In this document: positions 43,232 through 52,484 of the stretch, one piece after another
Position numbering within the stretch: the stretch's first letter is position 1
Layout: the number at the start of each line of letters is the position of its first letter
DNA from: Guptibacillus hwajinpoensis
GTDB lineage: Bacteria > Bacillota > Bacilli > Bacillales > Guptibacillaceae
DNA length: 64,000 nt
Direction of reading: 5' to 3'
Assembly (NCBI RefSeq): GCF_001039475.1
Contig: NZ_LELK01000004.1
Coordinates: forward strand, 1,081,675 to 1,145,674
The notes under the pieces: model-generated
Seen by the model: only the letters and a program-made list of their open reading frames with translations
Database searches by the model: none
What the model was told of the DNA's origin: nothing
Made by a program: the position numbers and the translations under genes

Positions 43232-43263
43232 CCATCAGGGGGGCCTTTCACCTCCTCTGATGG
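43232..43263. other. Hairpin in the region upstream of menA
   Basis: CCATCAG / CTGATGG arms with further G/C pairing inside, about 120-150 bases before menA. On the minus strand the loop side holds AGGAGGTGA, followed by a five-codon frame. No known riboswitch consensus is recognised. Confidence 0.4.
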
Positions 43264-43316
43264 TTAGATGAATCAATCGGACCTTTAGAGTCAGTTGCCC
43301 TTGAATAAAGAAGAAA

Positions 43317-43344
43317 AGCGCTCACCTCGTTAAAGATGAGCGCC
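43317..43344 (-). terminator. Terminator after the 91-aa gene
   Basis: GCGCTCATC / GAGGTGAGCGC stem, then TTTTCTTC on the minus strand. Confidence 0.75.
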
Positions 43345-43350
43345 TCTTGA

Positions 43351-43626
43351 CTAGTAATAAGGGTAAGGTCTAAAGAAAGCGATACTACCCAACCCTACAC
43401 CAAGCAGGCCTCCAAGAAAGCCTCCTGCGAATGCTCCAAAGAAAAACAGACCGGGTCCATCTGGCTGTTGAGGACCATCACACTGTCGATTTAATGGACG
43501 AATATATACAAATTCATCGTCAATATCTTCAATATGACCTCTGTGCAGTTGGCCATCATGACACCTGATTTCAACACATTGTCCAATATGCTGTCGGCAA
43601 ACGCCATGGTAATAGTGTCTGGACAT
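43351..43626 (-). CDS. Small protein with Cys/His-rich N-terminus and Gly-rich membrane tail
   Basis: 91 residues. The first half (CRQHIGQCVEIRCHDGQLHRGHIEDIDDEFVYI, given here only in part) resembles a small SH3/Sm-like beta barrel. The second half is a Gly/Phe-rich hydrophobic helix (FFFGAFAGGFLGGLLGVGLG) ending in Pro-Tyr residues. This type is seen in Bacillus genomes and may be spore- or membrane-linked, but function is unknown. AAGAAGGAGGTTCTTAA precedes ATG. Confidence 0.75.
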   Translation of the reverse strand: MSRHYYHGVCRQHIGQCVEIRCHDGQLHRGHIEDIDDEFVYIRPLNRQCDGPQQPDGPGLFFFGAFAGGFLGGLLGVGLGSIAFFRPYPYY

Positions 43627-43799
43627 TTAAGAACCTCCTTCTTAATTAGTCCATAAACAACTGCTATGCAGCGTCTACTCTTATCAGTCTATGCAGACTA
43701 TTTATTTTGCTAAAGGCATCTGCGGAGCATCGAAATGGTTTTTTTTCTAGAGATGGGGAATCTATAGATGAAAAGTCGATGCAAGGTGAATCTGCTTCG

Positions 43800-43829
43800 T
43801 TGACAGTCTAAGCCGCACAGGTGTATCCT
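43800..43829 (+). promoter_or_regulatory. Candidate SigA promoter of the menFDHBEC operon
   Basis: TTGACA - 18 bases - TATCCT, 68 bases before the menF start. Confidence 0.6.
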
Positions 43830-43896
43830 TTAAGTAACTGTGGCCGAGGCTGACTCGGTCTGCTTTTGCATGGAAGAAAGTTGGGGGGAAAAGACG

Positions 43897-45300
43897 GTGT
43901 CTACATTACAACATCAAGAACTATATAGCCTGCTTCATCAAGGTATTCGTAAGGCAGAAAAGCGGGGAACGTCCGTGCTTGTTAGTCAGGTGCTATCAGT
44001 AGCTGCAGTCGATCCCTTCTCCTTTTATGCAGCTGGTCCGAATAAGTATGACAATGATCGAACATTCTGGTCAGATCCAGAAAATGATACAACTATTGTT
44101 GGTCTTGGGTGTGTGAAACAATTCCAGGCATACAAAGACAGATTTCGCACGATAGAGAACGAGTGGCAAAGCTTTCTTCAATTCTCTATTGTTGATGGTG
44201 CGCCATCCCGACCTGGTGTTGGTCCTGTTCTGCTTGGTGGATTTGCGTTTGATCCTACAGCTCCAGAAAGTGGCGATTGGGATCACTTTCCTGAGGGAGG
44301 TATGGTACTTCCAGAGTTAATGCTTACATCTGCAGGCAGTCAAGGGTGGCTTACGATCAACGCAATTGTAAATGAAGATGATGATTTAGAAGCAGTGGCG
44401 GAAGACCTTTTGTTAAAACATCATGGTATTCTAGCTCACTCATCTACAGATATTTCTTCAAAAGTAGATGCTATTTCTATAGAAGAGATTCGACCTCAAG
44501 AATGGAAAGAAACGGTGAGAAGTGCTGCTGCTAATATAAGAACAGGAAAACTTGAGAAAGTTGTACTTGCTAGAGAGATTAGAGTGCAATCCTCTCGTTC
44601 ATTTTCATCTTCACGAACGTTAATGAATCTAAAAAAACAGCAAAGTGACAGCTACTTGTTTGCTTTTGAATATGGAAAACAGTGTTTTCTTGGCGCATCG
44701 CCTGAACGACTAGTGAAGAGAGAAGGGCAACAGGTATATTCAACATGTCTTGCTGGATCGATTCAGAGAGGTGAAACGCCAGAAACGGATATTGAACTTG
44801 GTTATATTCTTCTCAATGACCATAAGAATCGTATTGAGCATGATTTGGTCGTACAGATGATTCGAAGGGCGATGGAAGAAGAATGTGATTTTGTCCAAGT
44901 ACCTTCTGAGCCTGAATTGTTAAAGACGCCGCATATTCAGCATCTTTTCACACCAGTCGTTGCAAGAGCTGGCGTAGGAACAAGTTTGCTTCGCATGGTT
45001 GAGCGCTTACATCCTACACCTGCACTTGGTGGGTATCCACAAGAAGAGGCGGTCGAAGAAATTAAGCGTATTGAGAATCTTGATCGAGGTTGGTACGCAG
45101 GTCCGGTCGGTTGGATTGATTATCAAGGTAATGGCGAATTCGCGGTAGCGATACGTTCAGGCTTATTGAATGGAGATCAAGCTACTCTTTATGCTGGTTG
45201 TGGCATCGTAGCAGACTCTGATCCCGAAAGTGAATATGAAGAAACAAAGATGAAGTTCAAACCGATGCTAACCGCTCTTGGAGGGAATCAATATGACTGA
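43897..45300 (+). CDS. menF: Isochorismate synthase MenF
   Basis: Converts chorismate to isochorismate, the first menaquinone step. It has 467 residues, matching the family. The C-terminal chorismate-binding domain shows KVVLAREI, FLGASPERLV, STCLAGSIQRG, HPTPALGGYP, WYAGPVGWID and the Mg-binding end DSDPESEYEETKMKF. GTG at 43897 is taken as start because GGGGGG lies 8 bases upstream; longer in-frame starts lack a site. It overlaps menD by 8 bases. Confidence 0.95.
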   Translation: MSTLQHQELYSLLHQGIRKAEKRGTSVLVSQVLSVAAVDPFSFYAAGPNKYDNDRTFWSDPENDTTIVGLGCVKQFQAYKDRFRTIENEWQSFLQFSIVDGAPSRPGVGPVLLGGFAFDPTAPESGDWDHFPEGGMVLPELMLTSAGSQGWLTINAIVNEDDDLEAVAEDLLLKHHGILAHSSTDISSKVDAISIEEIRPQEWKETVRSAAANIRTGKLEKVVLAREIRVQSSRSFSSSRTLMNLKKQQSDSYLFAFEYGKQCFLGASPERLVKREGQQVYSTCLAGSIQRGETPETDIELGYILLNDHKNRIEHDLVVQMIRRAMEEECDFVQVPSEPELLKTPHIQHLFTPVVARAGVGTSLLRMVERLHPTPALGGYPQEEAVEEIKRIENLDRGWYAGPVGWIDYQGNGEFAVAIRSGLLNGDQATLYAGCGIVADSDPESEYEETKMKFKPMLTALGGNQYD

Positions 45301-47023
45301 TAATGAAATACTTTCAAGCTACGTTGGTTCATTCGTAGATGAATTGGTTCGCTCAGGAGTAAAACAAGCTGTCATAAGTCCTGGATCTCGCTCAACCCCT
45401 ATCGCAATGATAATGGCTGAGCATCCTTCATTAAACGTTTGGGTTCATGTGGATGAACGTTCTGCAGGCTTTTTTGCGCTAGGTATAGCAAAAGCGCAGA
45501 AAGAGCCTGTAGCTGTTTTGTGTTCATCAGGCACAGCTGGTGCGAACTATTATCCCGCTGTGATTGAGGCTGCTCAATCAAAAGTGCCACTTATTGTTTT
45601 AACGGCAGATCGACCTCATGAACTTCGAGATAATGGTGCGCCTCAGGCTATTAATCAAATTAATTTATTTGGCGACTATCCTAAATGGTTCATGGAAATG
45701 TCACTACCAGATTCTTCATCAGACTTAACTCGTTACATAAGAACGGCCGCTTCAAGAGCGTCATCTGTTTCATCTGATGCGCCTGCTGGACCTGTTCACC
45801 TTAATTTCCCATTTAGAGATCCACTCATTCCTGATTTATCTTATCCTAGTCTCTTTTCTAACGGTCGTGAAGAGAACGAACCATGGGTGAGTGTTCCGGA
45901 ACAAGTACGTGTTCTTAAAGAAGAAGGAATACAGCAATACGCAGACAGACTCGCCGGTCAAAAGGGAATCATTGTAGTCGGTCCTCAAGAAAACGAAGAG
46001 TTGGCTTCGTCGGTGTTTAGTCTAGCGAATGCCTTAGGTTATCCGGTCCTAGCTGATCCGCTATCCAATTGTCGAAGAACGGATGAACCTCTTTTAGTAG
46101 AAAGTTACGACGCTTTTCTTAGAGGGGAAGTGAAACCTGATTTATATCCAGACGTTATTCTTCGTTTTGGAGCAATGCCTGTCTCAAAAGCCTATATGCT
46201 GTTTGTTAAGCAATTGAGAGACGCTAGAAGTATTGTAGTGGATGAAGCCGGATGGAGAGATCCTACACTCTTCAGTACAGATATGCTTACCGTTTCACCT
46301 GTTCAATTTACGGATGCGTTACACAGCGCTGTTCAAGGAGTAAATCATAACAATTCCCAATGGATAGAGAAATGGCAAGAGATGAATGCTAAGACACTAG
46401 ACGTGCTAACGTCAGTAGACACAGAGGAGCTGTTTGAAGGCCATGTGTTTAGTGAATTAAGTGGAATGATGCGGTCAGATGAACTTCTCTTCGTTGGTAA
46501 TAGCATGCCGATAAGAGATCTTGATAACTTCTTTTATCCTGTTGATCATCCACCTAAAGTGATGGGGAACAGAGGAGCTAATGGTATCGATGGTATCGTT
46601 TCAACAGCACTTGGAGCGAGTACCGCCTTTCCTTTCAGCGTTCTCGTTATTGGGGATCTTTCCTTTTATCATGATATGAACGGTTTGTTACTTGCTAAAT
46701 TACATCAGTTAAATCTCACTGTTATTGTGGTGAACAACGATGGAGGCGGAATCTTCTCCTTCTTACCACAGCGAGAGCAAGAGACGCATTTTGAACAGTT
46801 ATTCGGTACTCCTCTTGGTCTTGATTATGAACATGTTGCCTCACTCTATGGTGCACGTTTTGACCGTGTGACAAATTGGGAAGATTTTAGAAGTGCTTTC
46901 ATCACTAGTCGTAAAGTTAAGGGACTAAGCATTATTGAGGTACCTACTAACCGCAATACGAATCTTTCACTTCATAAGGAAGTGTTTGCTAAGGTCAAAC
47001 ACATTGCTAAGGGAGTGTCCTAG
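45293..47023 (+). CDS. menD: SEPHCHC synthase MenD
   Basis: ThDP-dependent enzyme joining isochorismate and 2-oxoglutarate (576 residues). N-terminal SPGSRSTPIAM and HVDERSAGFFALGIAKA, and C-terminal NRGANGIDGIVSTALGAS and the ThDP motif GDLSFYHDMNGLL ... VVNNDGGGIFSFLPQ, are all present. ATG 45293 overlaps the end of menF and follows GGAGGGAATCAAT, pointing to translational coupling. Confidence 0.97.
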   Translation: MTDNEILSSYVGSFVDELVRSGVKQAVISPGSRSTPIAMIMAEHPSLNVWVHVDERSAGFFALGIAKAQKEPVAVLCSSGTAGANYYPAVIEAAQSKVPLIVLTADRPHELRDNGAPQAINQINLFGDYPKWFMEMSLPDSSSDLTRYIRTAASRASSVSSDAPAGPVHLNFPFRDPLIPDLSYPSLFSNGREENEPWVSVPEQVRVLKEEGIQQYADRLAGQKGIIVVGPQENEELASSVFSLANALGYPVLADPLSNCRRTDEPLLVESYDAFLRGEVKPDLYPDVILRFGAMPVSKAYMLFVKQLRDARSIVVDEAGWRDPTLFSTDMLTVSPVQFTDALHSAVQGVNHNNSQWIEKWQEMNAKTLDVLTSVDTEELFEGHVFSELSGMMRSDELLFVGNSMPIRDLDNFFYPVDHPPKVMGNRGANGIDGIVSTALGASTAFPFSVLVIGDLSFYHDMNGLLLAKLHQLNLTVIVVNNDGGGIFSFLPQREQETHFEQLFGTPLGLDYEHVASLYGARFDRVTNWEDFRSAFITSRKVKGLSIIEVPTNRNTNLSLHKEVFAKVKHIAKGVS

Positions 47024-47024
47024 C

Positions 47025-47849
47025 ATGATGATTGACGTAGAGGATCTTTCTTTTTACGTTGAAAAGAAGGGAGAAGGTGAACCGATTCTTCTCCTGCATG
47101 GTTTTACAGGGTCAAGTTCGAACTGGCAACCTTTTATTGATAAATGGTCTTCGTCATTTCAAATTATTGCAGTTGATCTCATTGGACATGGTAAGAGTAG
47201 TAAGCCTGATGATCCTTCCTTCTATTCGATGGAAACGATGAGTGGCTATTTAAAGAAGGTACTTGATCGTCTGAACGTTAATAAAGTTCATTTACTTGGG
47301 TATTCAATGGGAGGAAGGCTTGCTTTATCATTTGCAATTCAGTATCCTTCTCTGGTTAAATCACTCATTCTTGAGAGTAGTTCTCCCGGTCTTCCTACCA
47401 TAGAAGAACGGGGTGAGAGAGTAAGAAAAGACAATGCGCTTGCAAACCGTATTAAAGAAAAAGGGATATCAGAATTTGTTCAGTTCTGGGAAACAATTCC
47501 TCTTTTTGCTTCTCAGAAGAATTTGTCTCAGTCCGTTCAGAGTAAGGTGAGAGAACAAAGGCTAAGAAATTCGGAAATCGGACTTGCAAATAGCTTAATC
47601 GGAATGGGAACAGGTGCACAATCTTCCTATTGGGATCACTTAGATCATCTGGAATTTCCCGTACTCCTTTTGACCGGTGAACTAGATAAAAAGTTTGTTT
47701 CCATTGCGAAACAAATGAAAAAATCCCTTTCTCGAGCGGATTTTGTGCAAATTAATAACGTAGGACATACAATTCATGTAGAAGAACCGCAAATCTTTGA
47801 TAAAATGGTAGTAGCTTTTCTAAAAAAGCATGCAGATTCATTTCTGTAA
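47025..47849 (+). CDS. menH: SHCHC synthase MenH, alpha/beta hydrolase
   Basis: 274 residues that remove pyruvate from the MenD product. The alpha/beta hydrolase motifs are [25 protein letters not shown], the nucleophile elbow [10 protein letters not shown] (Ser), the acid region LTGELDKKF and catalytic His in [11 protein letters not shown]. It starts one base after the menD stop behind AAGGGAG; the second ATG three bases on is an alternative. Confidence 0.95.
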   Translation: MMIDVEDLSFYVEKKGEGEPILLLHGFTGSSSNWQPFIDKWSSSFQIIAVDLIGHGKSSKPDDPSFYSMETMSGYLKKVLDRLNVNKVHLLGYSMGGRLALSFAIQYPSLVKSLILESSSPGLPTIEERGERVRKDNALANRIKEKGISEFVQFWETIPLFASQKNLSQSVQSKVREQRLRNSEIGLANSLIGMGTGAQSSYWDHLDHLEFPVLLLTGELDKKFVSIAKQMKKSLSRADFVQINNVGHTIHVEEPQIFDKMVVAFLKKHADSFL

Positions 47850-47880
47850 ATTTCGCTACATATGGAAGGAGTATTTCACT

Positions 47881-48696
47881 ATGATTCAATGGAAGACAGA
47901 ACGCGAATTTGAAGACATCCTTTACGAAACGTATGATGGAATCGCTAAGATTACTATTAACCGTCCAGAAGTTCGCAATGCATTTCGCCCGAAAACGGTT
48001 AATGAACTTATTACTGCTTTTGCTTTTGCAAGAGACGATTCAAACATCGGGGTAATTGTTCTTGCAGGTGCAGGAGACAAAGCATTTTGTTCAGGAGGAG
48101 ACCAGAGTGTTCGTGGCCACGGTGGGTATGTTGGCGATGACGAAATTCCTCGCTTGAACGTACTGGATCTTCAGCGTTTAATTCGTGTTATCCCTAAGCC
48201 AGTCGTTGCGATGGTTTCTGGCTATGCAATTGGTGGAGGGCATGTACTGCATGTTGTATGTGATTTAACGATTGCAGCTGATAATGCAATCTTCGGTCAA
48301 ACAGGCCCTAAAGTAGGTAGCTTTGACGCTGGATATGGTGCAGGATACCTTGCTCGTATTGTAGGTCATAAAAAGGCTCGAGAAATCTGGTACCTTTGCC
48401 GTCAATACAATGCACAGGAAGCGCTTGATATGGGACTTGTAAATACGGTTGTACCACTTGAGCAGCTTGAAGCTGAAACGGTTCAGTGGGCACAAGAAAT
48501 GCTTGATAAGTCACCAACAGCACTTCGTTTCCTTAAAGCTTCTCTTAACGCAGATACTGATGGTCTTGCTGGTCTGCAACAAATGGGTGGAGACGCTACC
48601 CTTCTTTACTACACAACAGATGAAGCAAAAGAAGGACGCGATTCGTTTAAAGAAAAGCGTAAGCCTGACTTTAAACAATTCCCTCGTTTTCCTTAA
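47881..48696 (+). CDS. menB: Naphthoyl-CoA synthase MenB
   Basis: Crotonase-fold enzyme of 271 residues that closes the naphthoate ring of o-succinylbenzoyl-CoA. Conserved parts are [51 protein letters not shown] and the active-site stretch [17 protein letters not shown]. The start at 47881 follows GGAAGGAGTATTTCACT; the listed frame upstream is not needed. A terminator-like hairpin follows before menE. Confidence 0.97.
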   Translation: MIQWKTEREFEDILYETYDGIAKITINRPEVRNAFRPKTVNELITAFAFARDDSNIGVIVLAGAGDKAFCSGGDQSVRGHGGYVGDDEIPRLNVLDLQRLIRVIPKPVVAMVSGYAIGGGHVLHVVCDLTIAADNAIFGQTGPKVGSFDAGYGAGYLARIVGHKKAREIWYLCRQYNAQEALDMGLVNTVVPLEQLEAETVQWAQEMLDKSPTALRFLKASLNADTDGLAGLQQMGGDATLLYYTTDEAKEGRDSFKEKRKPDFKQFPRFP

Positions 48697-48709
48697 ATCG
48701 ATTGTTCAT

Positions 48710-48745
48710 AAACAGCTTGATGGAATCCCATCAAGCTGTTTTTTC
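48710..48745 (+). terminator. Terminator-like hairpin between menB and menE
   Basis: AAACAGCTTGATGG / CCATCAAGCTGTTTTTTC stem and T run, located inside the men operon. It probably lowers menE-menC transcription relative to menFDHB. Confidence 0.85.
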
Positions 48746-48777
48746 AGATATAGACAGATATAGAAAGGATGTCTAGG

Positions 48778-50244
48778 ATGGAAACGATGCCGAACTGGCT
48801 ACATAAACGAGCTTTAATGACGCCTGATCGAGTGGCGATTATAGAGAATGATACACAATTGACATATAAAGAGTTACAAATGAGGTCAGTTGAGGTTGCC
48901 AATGCTTTAAGAACAAAAGGAATCGCTAAGGGAAATCATGTTGGTTTCTTCATGCAAAATAGCCTAGAAGCGGCTGTTTGTTTACATGCCCTTATGTACA
49001 TTGGTACGGTTATCGTTCCACTGAATCATCGCTTAACAGCATCTGAACTCTCGTTTCAACTAAATGATGCAGAGTTAACGTATGTCATAAGTGATGATGA
49101 ACTAAAAGGCAAAGCAAGTGAGGCACTGAATGATTTAAATGTATCACTGCTTGTTTATCAAGAATTACAAAAAGGTAGTCAAGAGTTAAGTAACCTTGAG
49201 GTAACGATAGAACTGAATCAACTTCACACGATTATGTACACTTCAGGGACTACTGGTAAACCAAAAGGGGTTATGCTAACTTACGGTAATCATTGGTGGA
49301 GTGCTATCAGTTCAAGTCTTAATCTTGGTCATGAGGTTCAGGATCGCTGGTTGTGCGCTGTACCCATGTTTCATATGAGTGGACTATCGATTCTATTGCG
49401 TAGTGTTATTTATGGGATTACGATGATAATCAAGCCGCGATTCGACCCGCATGTCGTTAATCAATCGATTCAACATGAAGGAGTAACCATTGTATCGGTA
49501 GTAAGCGCTATGCTAAGAAGAATGCTTGATGATCTTGGTGAAGAGGGCTACGCGCCTACCTTAAGATGTGTGCTTCTTGGAGGAGGACCTGCTCCATATC
49601 CACTTCTTAAAACTTGTGAGAAGAAAGGGATACCGGTTTATCAGACGTTTGGTATGACAGAAACGGCTTCACAACTTGTAACGCTTTCCCCAGAATATAT
49701 GCTTCAGAAGCAAGGATCGGCAGGTAAGGCGCTTTTTCCATCAGAAGTGGTTATTGCTGATAATCTTCCACCAGGAGAACACGGTGAAATACGAGTGAAG
49801 GGACCAACTGTTACGAGCGGATATTGGAAACGAAATGAAGCCACACAAGAGGCTCTCCGAAATGGTTGGCTACATACAGGTGATATTGGTTACATGGATG
49901 AAGATGGATTTCTGTTTGTTTTAGATCGAAGAAAAGACCTTATTATTTCAGGAGGAGAGAACGTGTACCCTGCTGAAATTGAGTCCGCGCTTCTTGAGCA
50001 TCATGCTGTAAAAGATGCTGGTGTGACAGGTATACAAGATGAGAAATGGGGAGAAGTTCCTGTTGCATATGTTGTAAGTGACCAATTCGAACTTTCGTCA
50101 TCCGTTCTACTTGAATTTCTTTCTGAACGCCTGGCTAACTACAAATTGCCTAAACGAATTTCCTTTGTCGATGAGCTTCCTAGAAACGGCGCCAACAAAC
50201 TTCAACGTAATCAACTAACAAACTTGAGAGAAACAAAACAATGA
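48778..50244 (+). CDS. menE: o-Succinylbenzoate-CoA ligase MenE
   Basis: 488-residue ANL-superfamily adenylating enzyme that activates o-succinylbenzoate with ATP and CoA. Motifs: TIMYTSGTTGKPKGVMLTYGN (P-loop, cited in part), QTFGMTETASQ, LHTGDIGYMDEDGF, DRRKDLIISGGENVYPAEIE and the C-terminal catalytic Lys in RNGANKLQRNQL. ATG 48778 is chosen because the ATG nine bases earlier overlaps the AAAGGATG site. It overlaps menC by four bases. Confidence 0.95.
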   Translation: METMPNWLHKRALMTPDRVAIIENDTQLTYKELQMRSVEVANALRTKGIAKGNHVGFFMQNSLEAAVCLHALMYIGTVIVPLNHRLTASELSFQLNDAELTYVISDDELKGKASEALNDLNVSLLVYQELQKGSQELSNLEVTIELNQLHTIMYTSGTTGKPKGVMLTYGNHWWSAISSSLNLGHEVQDRWLCAVPMFHMSGLSILLRSVIYGITMIIKPRFDPHVVNQSIQHEGVTIVSVVSAMLRRMLDDLGEEGYAPTLRCVLLGGGPAPYPLLKTCEKKGIPVYQTFGMTETASQLVTLSPEYMLQKQGSAGKALFPSEVVIADNLPPGEHGEIRVKGPTVTSGYWKRNEATQEALRNGWLHTGDIGYMDEDGFLFVLDRRKDLIISGGENVYPAEIESALLEHHAVKDAGVTGIQDEKWGEVPVAYVVSDQFELSSSVLLEFLSERLANYKLPKRISFVDELPRNGANKLQRNQLTNLRETKQ

Positions 50245-51341
50245 AACTACACTCAGTAACACTTCATCATATTAAAATGACTCTTAAAACCCCTTTTGTG
50301 AATAGTCTTGAGACAGTTAATGACAGAGAACTTATCATTGTTGAAGCAATTGATACAGATGGTTATGTAGGATTTGGTGAAGGGGTTGCTTTCACATCTC
50401 CATGGTACACCGAAGAAACCCTTGAAACATCATGGCACATGCTGAAAGACTTTATGATACCAACTCTGAAAGCACAAGTTCTACCTCACCCTTCTGATGT
50501 TGAACATCTGCTTAAAGGAATTCGACGTAATCCTATGGCGAAATATGCGATTGAAGGAGCAATCTGGGACCTTTATGCTAAAAGAGAAGGAATTTCGCTT
50601 GCAGAAGCGTTAGGAGGTACTGCTAAAAGGATTAAAGCTGGTGTCGCTGTTGGTGCATCTGAACCTGAAGTAATGCTAAATGAGATAAGTAAAAGAATTG
50701 AAGAAGGATATGAGCGGATTAAGGTGAAGATTAAACCATCACAGGACCTGTCTCTCATTCGAGCTATACGGAAGTCTCATCCTTCTATTGATTTAATGGC
50801 AGACGCGAATTCAGCTTATACATTAAATGACATAGAACGACTGAAGGAACTCGATCAGTATGGATTGTTAATGATTGAACAGCCACTTGCAGCAGATGAT
50901 ATTGTCGACCATGCCCTTCTACAAAAAGAGCTTGAGACACCTGTCTGCCTTGACGAAAGCATTGCTTCATATGATGATGCAAGAAGAGCTCTCAGTCTTA
51001 GCAGTTGTAGAATCATTAATATTAAACCTGGACGAGTTGGTGGATTGAGCGTAAGTAAAAAAATTCATGATTTGTGTGCTAGTCAAAACATACCAGTATG
51101 GTGTGGTGGCATGCTCGAATCTGGTATCGGGCGCGCGCACAATATAGCGTTATCTAGTTTACCTAATTTCACAATACCAGGGGATGTTTCTGCTTCTTCA
51201 CGTTATTGGGAACGAGATATCATACTTCCTGAAGTGATAGTCGAAAATGGGTCTATTGCCGTGCCAGATGGAAGTGGGATTGGATTCGAGTTAAATAGGA
51301 AAGAGCTAGAGCGGGTAACGTTAGCGAAGGAAATACGATAA
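50241..51341 (+). CDS. menC: o-Succinylbenzoate synthase MenC
   Basis: Enolase-superfamily dehydratase of 366 residues. Catalytic Lys pair in RIKVKIKP, metal ligands in LMADANSAY (Asp), MIEQPL (Glu) and CLDESI (Asp), and the second Lys in INIKPGRVGG are visible. Its ATG overlaps the menE stop (ATGA), so the two are coupled. It is the last gene of the operon before a strong terminator. Members of this subgroup can also racemise N-acylamino acids. Confidence 0.95.
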   Translation: MKLHSVTLHHIKMTLKTPFVNSLETVNDRELIIVEAIDTDGYVGFGEGVAFTSPWYTEETLETSWHMLKDFMIPTLKAQVLPHPSDVEHLLKGIRRNPMAKYAIEGAIWDLYAKREGISLAEALGGTAKRIKAGVAVGASEPEVMLNEISKRIEEGYERIKVKIKPSQDLSLIRAIRKSHPSIDLMADANSAYTLNDIERLKELDQYGLLMIEQPLAADDIVDHALLQKELETPVCLDESIASYDDARRALSLSSCRIINIKPGRVGGLSVSKKIHDLCASQNIPVWCGGMLESGIGRAHNIALSSLPNFTIPGDVSASSRYWERDIILPEVIVENGSIAVPDGSGIGFELNRKELERVTLAKEIR

Positions 51342-51359
51342 GTAAACAGTAAAAGTGAA

Positions 51360-51395
51360 AAGAGGCAGAACCCTAGCAGGTTCTGCCTCTCTTTC
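51360..51395. terminator. Terminator of the men operon
   Basis: AGAGGCAGAACC / GGTTCTGCCTCT with a six-base loop and T-rich tail, shared with the convergent DUF3817 gene. Confidence 0.92.
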
Positions 51396-51400
51396 TTTTC

Positions 51401-51697
51401 TTATGCTTCAGAACTTTTCACGAGACGTGCATCAAAAATAAATGGCCCAAATGGAATCACTGAAGAGATAACAGCGAGAATAGCTTTTAAGAAGGACCAT
51501 CGCTTTACAATCGTTACATAGAGAATAACAGCAAGGTATAGAACAAATAATCCTCCATGAAGCGCTCCTACAATCGTTACAGCCATTGGCATACCCATGA
51601 AGTATTTAAGTGGCATCGCTATTCCAAGCAATAGTAGAAAAGAAATCCCTTCAGCATAGCCGATACCTCGAAATAGTTTTAATGGTTGATTAAACAA
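51401..51697 (-). CDS. DUF3817 family small membrane protein (YdzA-like)
   Basis: 98 residues with three hydrophobic helices and the family pattern FRGIGYAEGISFLLLLGIAMPLKY, VGALHGGLFVLYL and PFGPFIFDARL. The family is often a stand-alone membrane domain or fused to transporters; function unknown. The start is TTG at 51697, 9 bases after AAAGGAG. Confidence 0.87.
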   Translation of the reverse strand: MFNQPLKLFRGIGYAEGISFLLLLGIAMPLKYFMGMPMAVTIVGALHGGLFVLYLAVILYVTIVKRWSFLKAILAVISSVIPFGPFIFDARLVKSSEA

Positions 51698-51834
51698 ACG
51701 TATTCACTCCTTTATTAACAACTGTTGTGATATTTTTCACAATAACAGATACAAGCAGTATACAACTAGTATATCAGCATGCTTGTTTCGATAGAAGCAT
51801 GAGATTTATCGATTTATTGACAGTTATTAAGAAT

Positions 51835-51946
51835 GGCTATGAAGCTCATACTGTTGATTTATCGATTTTTGGCTCATTACCATAGTCTTTAGAATAAGCA
51901 ATTCACTTCTTTGCTCAGATTGACAGAACATTTAGTACTAATGCAT
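51835..51946 (+). repeat. Nested-hairpin TIR element, degenerate copy D
   Basis: Begins GGCTATG...GCTCATACTGTTGATT and TCGATTTTTGGCTCATT, matching the left arm of copy B, then a degraded middle with AGCAATTCACTTCTTTGCTC. The right terminal repeat is missing. Confidence 0.65.
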
Positions 51947-52041
51947 CGTTTTTAATTGTTTTTTGAGTGATATTTGATTATTCGACGTCTAATCAAGTAG
52001 AATGAATATGGATGATATACTAAACTTTGAAGGAGATTTGT

Positions 52042-52128
52042 ATGAACAACAAAAAAAAGGCGATTTTTATATACATTCCTAAGTCCAAAGTTGATGAAGC
52101 CAAAAATAACATGAAGAAAAATGATTAA
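52042..52128 (+). CDS. Small 28-aa basic protein
   Basis: MNNKKKAIFIYIPKSKVDEA followed by KNNMKKND, with ATG behind GAAGGAGATTTGT and a strong terminator 10 bases after the stop. The ribosome site, the Lys-rich composition and the terminator support a real short gene. No family recognised. Confidence 0.5.
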   Translation: MNNKKKAIFIYIPKSKVDEAKNNMKKND

Positions 52129-52137
52129 TAGATTGTA

Positions 52138-52174
52138 AAAGACCGTCAAGCAGTAATCGCTTGACGGTCTTTTT
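52138..52174 (+). terminator. Terminator after the 28-aa gene
   Basis: AAAGACCGTCAAGC / GCTTGACGGTCTTTTT with a seven-base loop. Confidence 0.93.
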
Positions 52175-52234
52175 GAATAAAAAATAAGAAAAATTTCAAT
52201 TTCAATTTAAAAGTAATTGAGTGTATGTTAGCAC

Positions 52235-52303
52235 TTAGATAAATGAAAGGATTGCAGCGATTACGGCAATTGCACCGATAACCATTAGGATCGTACGTAC
52301 CAT
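52235..52303 (-). CDS. Hydrophobic micropeptide, 22 aa (second of pair)
   Basis: Frame MVRTILMVIGAIAVIAAIL plus SFI, a single membrane-spanning stretch, with GCAAGGAGGAAGACTA directly before the ATG. It is the downstream member of a pair of leftward micropeptide genes with similar ribosome sites and layout. It could be a regulatory membrane peptide or type I toxin-like; function unknown. Confidence 0.6.
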   Translation of the reverse strand: MVRTILMVIGAIAVIAAILSFI

Positions 52304-52366
52304 TAGTCTTCCTCCTTGCATAAGTCATTTTATTTCTTCGTTCATACCATTAGTATTTGTTGTCTT

Positions 52367-52438
52367 CTAGAATAACGCGTTAACAACAAATGCAACTACA
52401 ACTACGATTCCGACAATAACTAGAACTTGTTTTAGCAT
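52367..52438 (-). CDS. Hydrophobic micropeptide, 23 aa (first of pair)
   Basis: Frame MLKQVLVIVGIVVVVAFVV plus NALF, almost wholly one membrane helix. GAAGGAGGAAGTCATT precedes the ATG. A SigB-like promoter lies 47 bases upstream of the ATG. Together with the 22-residue peptide gene 64 bases downstream it looks like a small operon of membrane micropeptides. No homologue recalled with certainty. Confidence 0.62.
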   Translation of the reverse strand: MLKQVLVIVGIVVVVAFVVNALF

Positions 52439-52484
52439 AATGACTTCCTCCTTCAATATAGCAATGCTCGTTGCTACTATTGAT

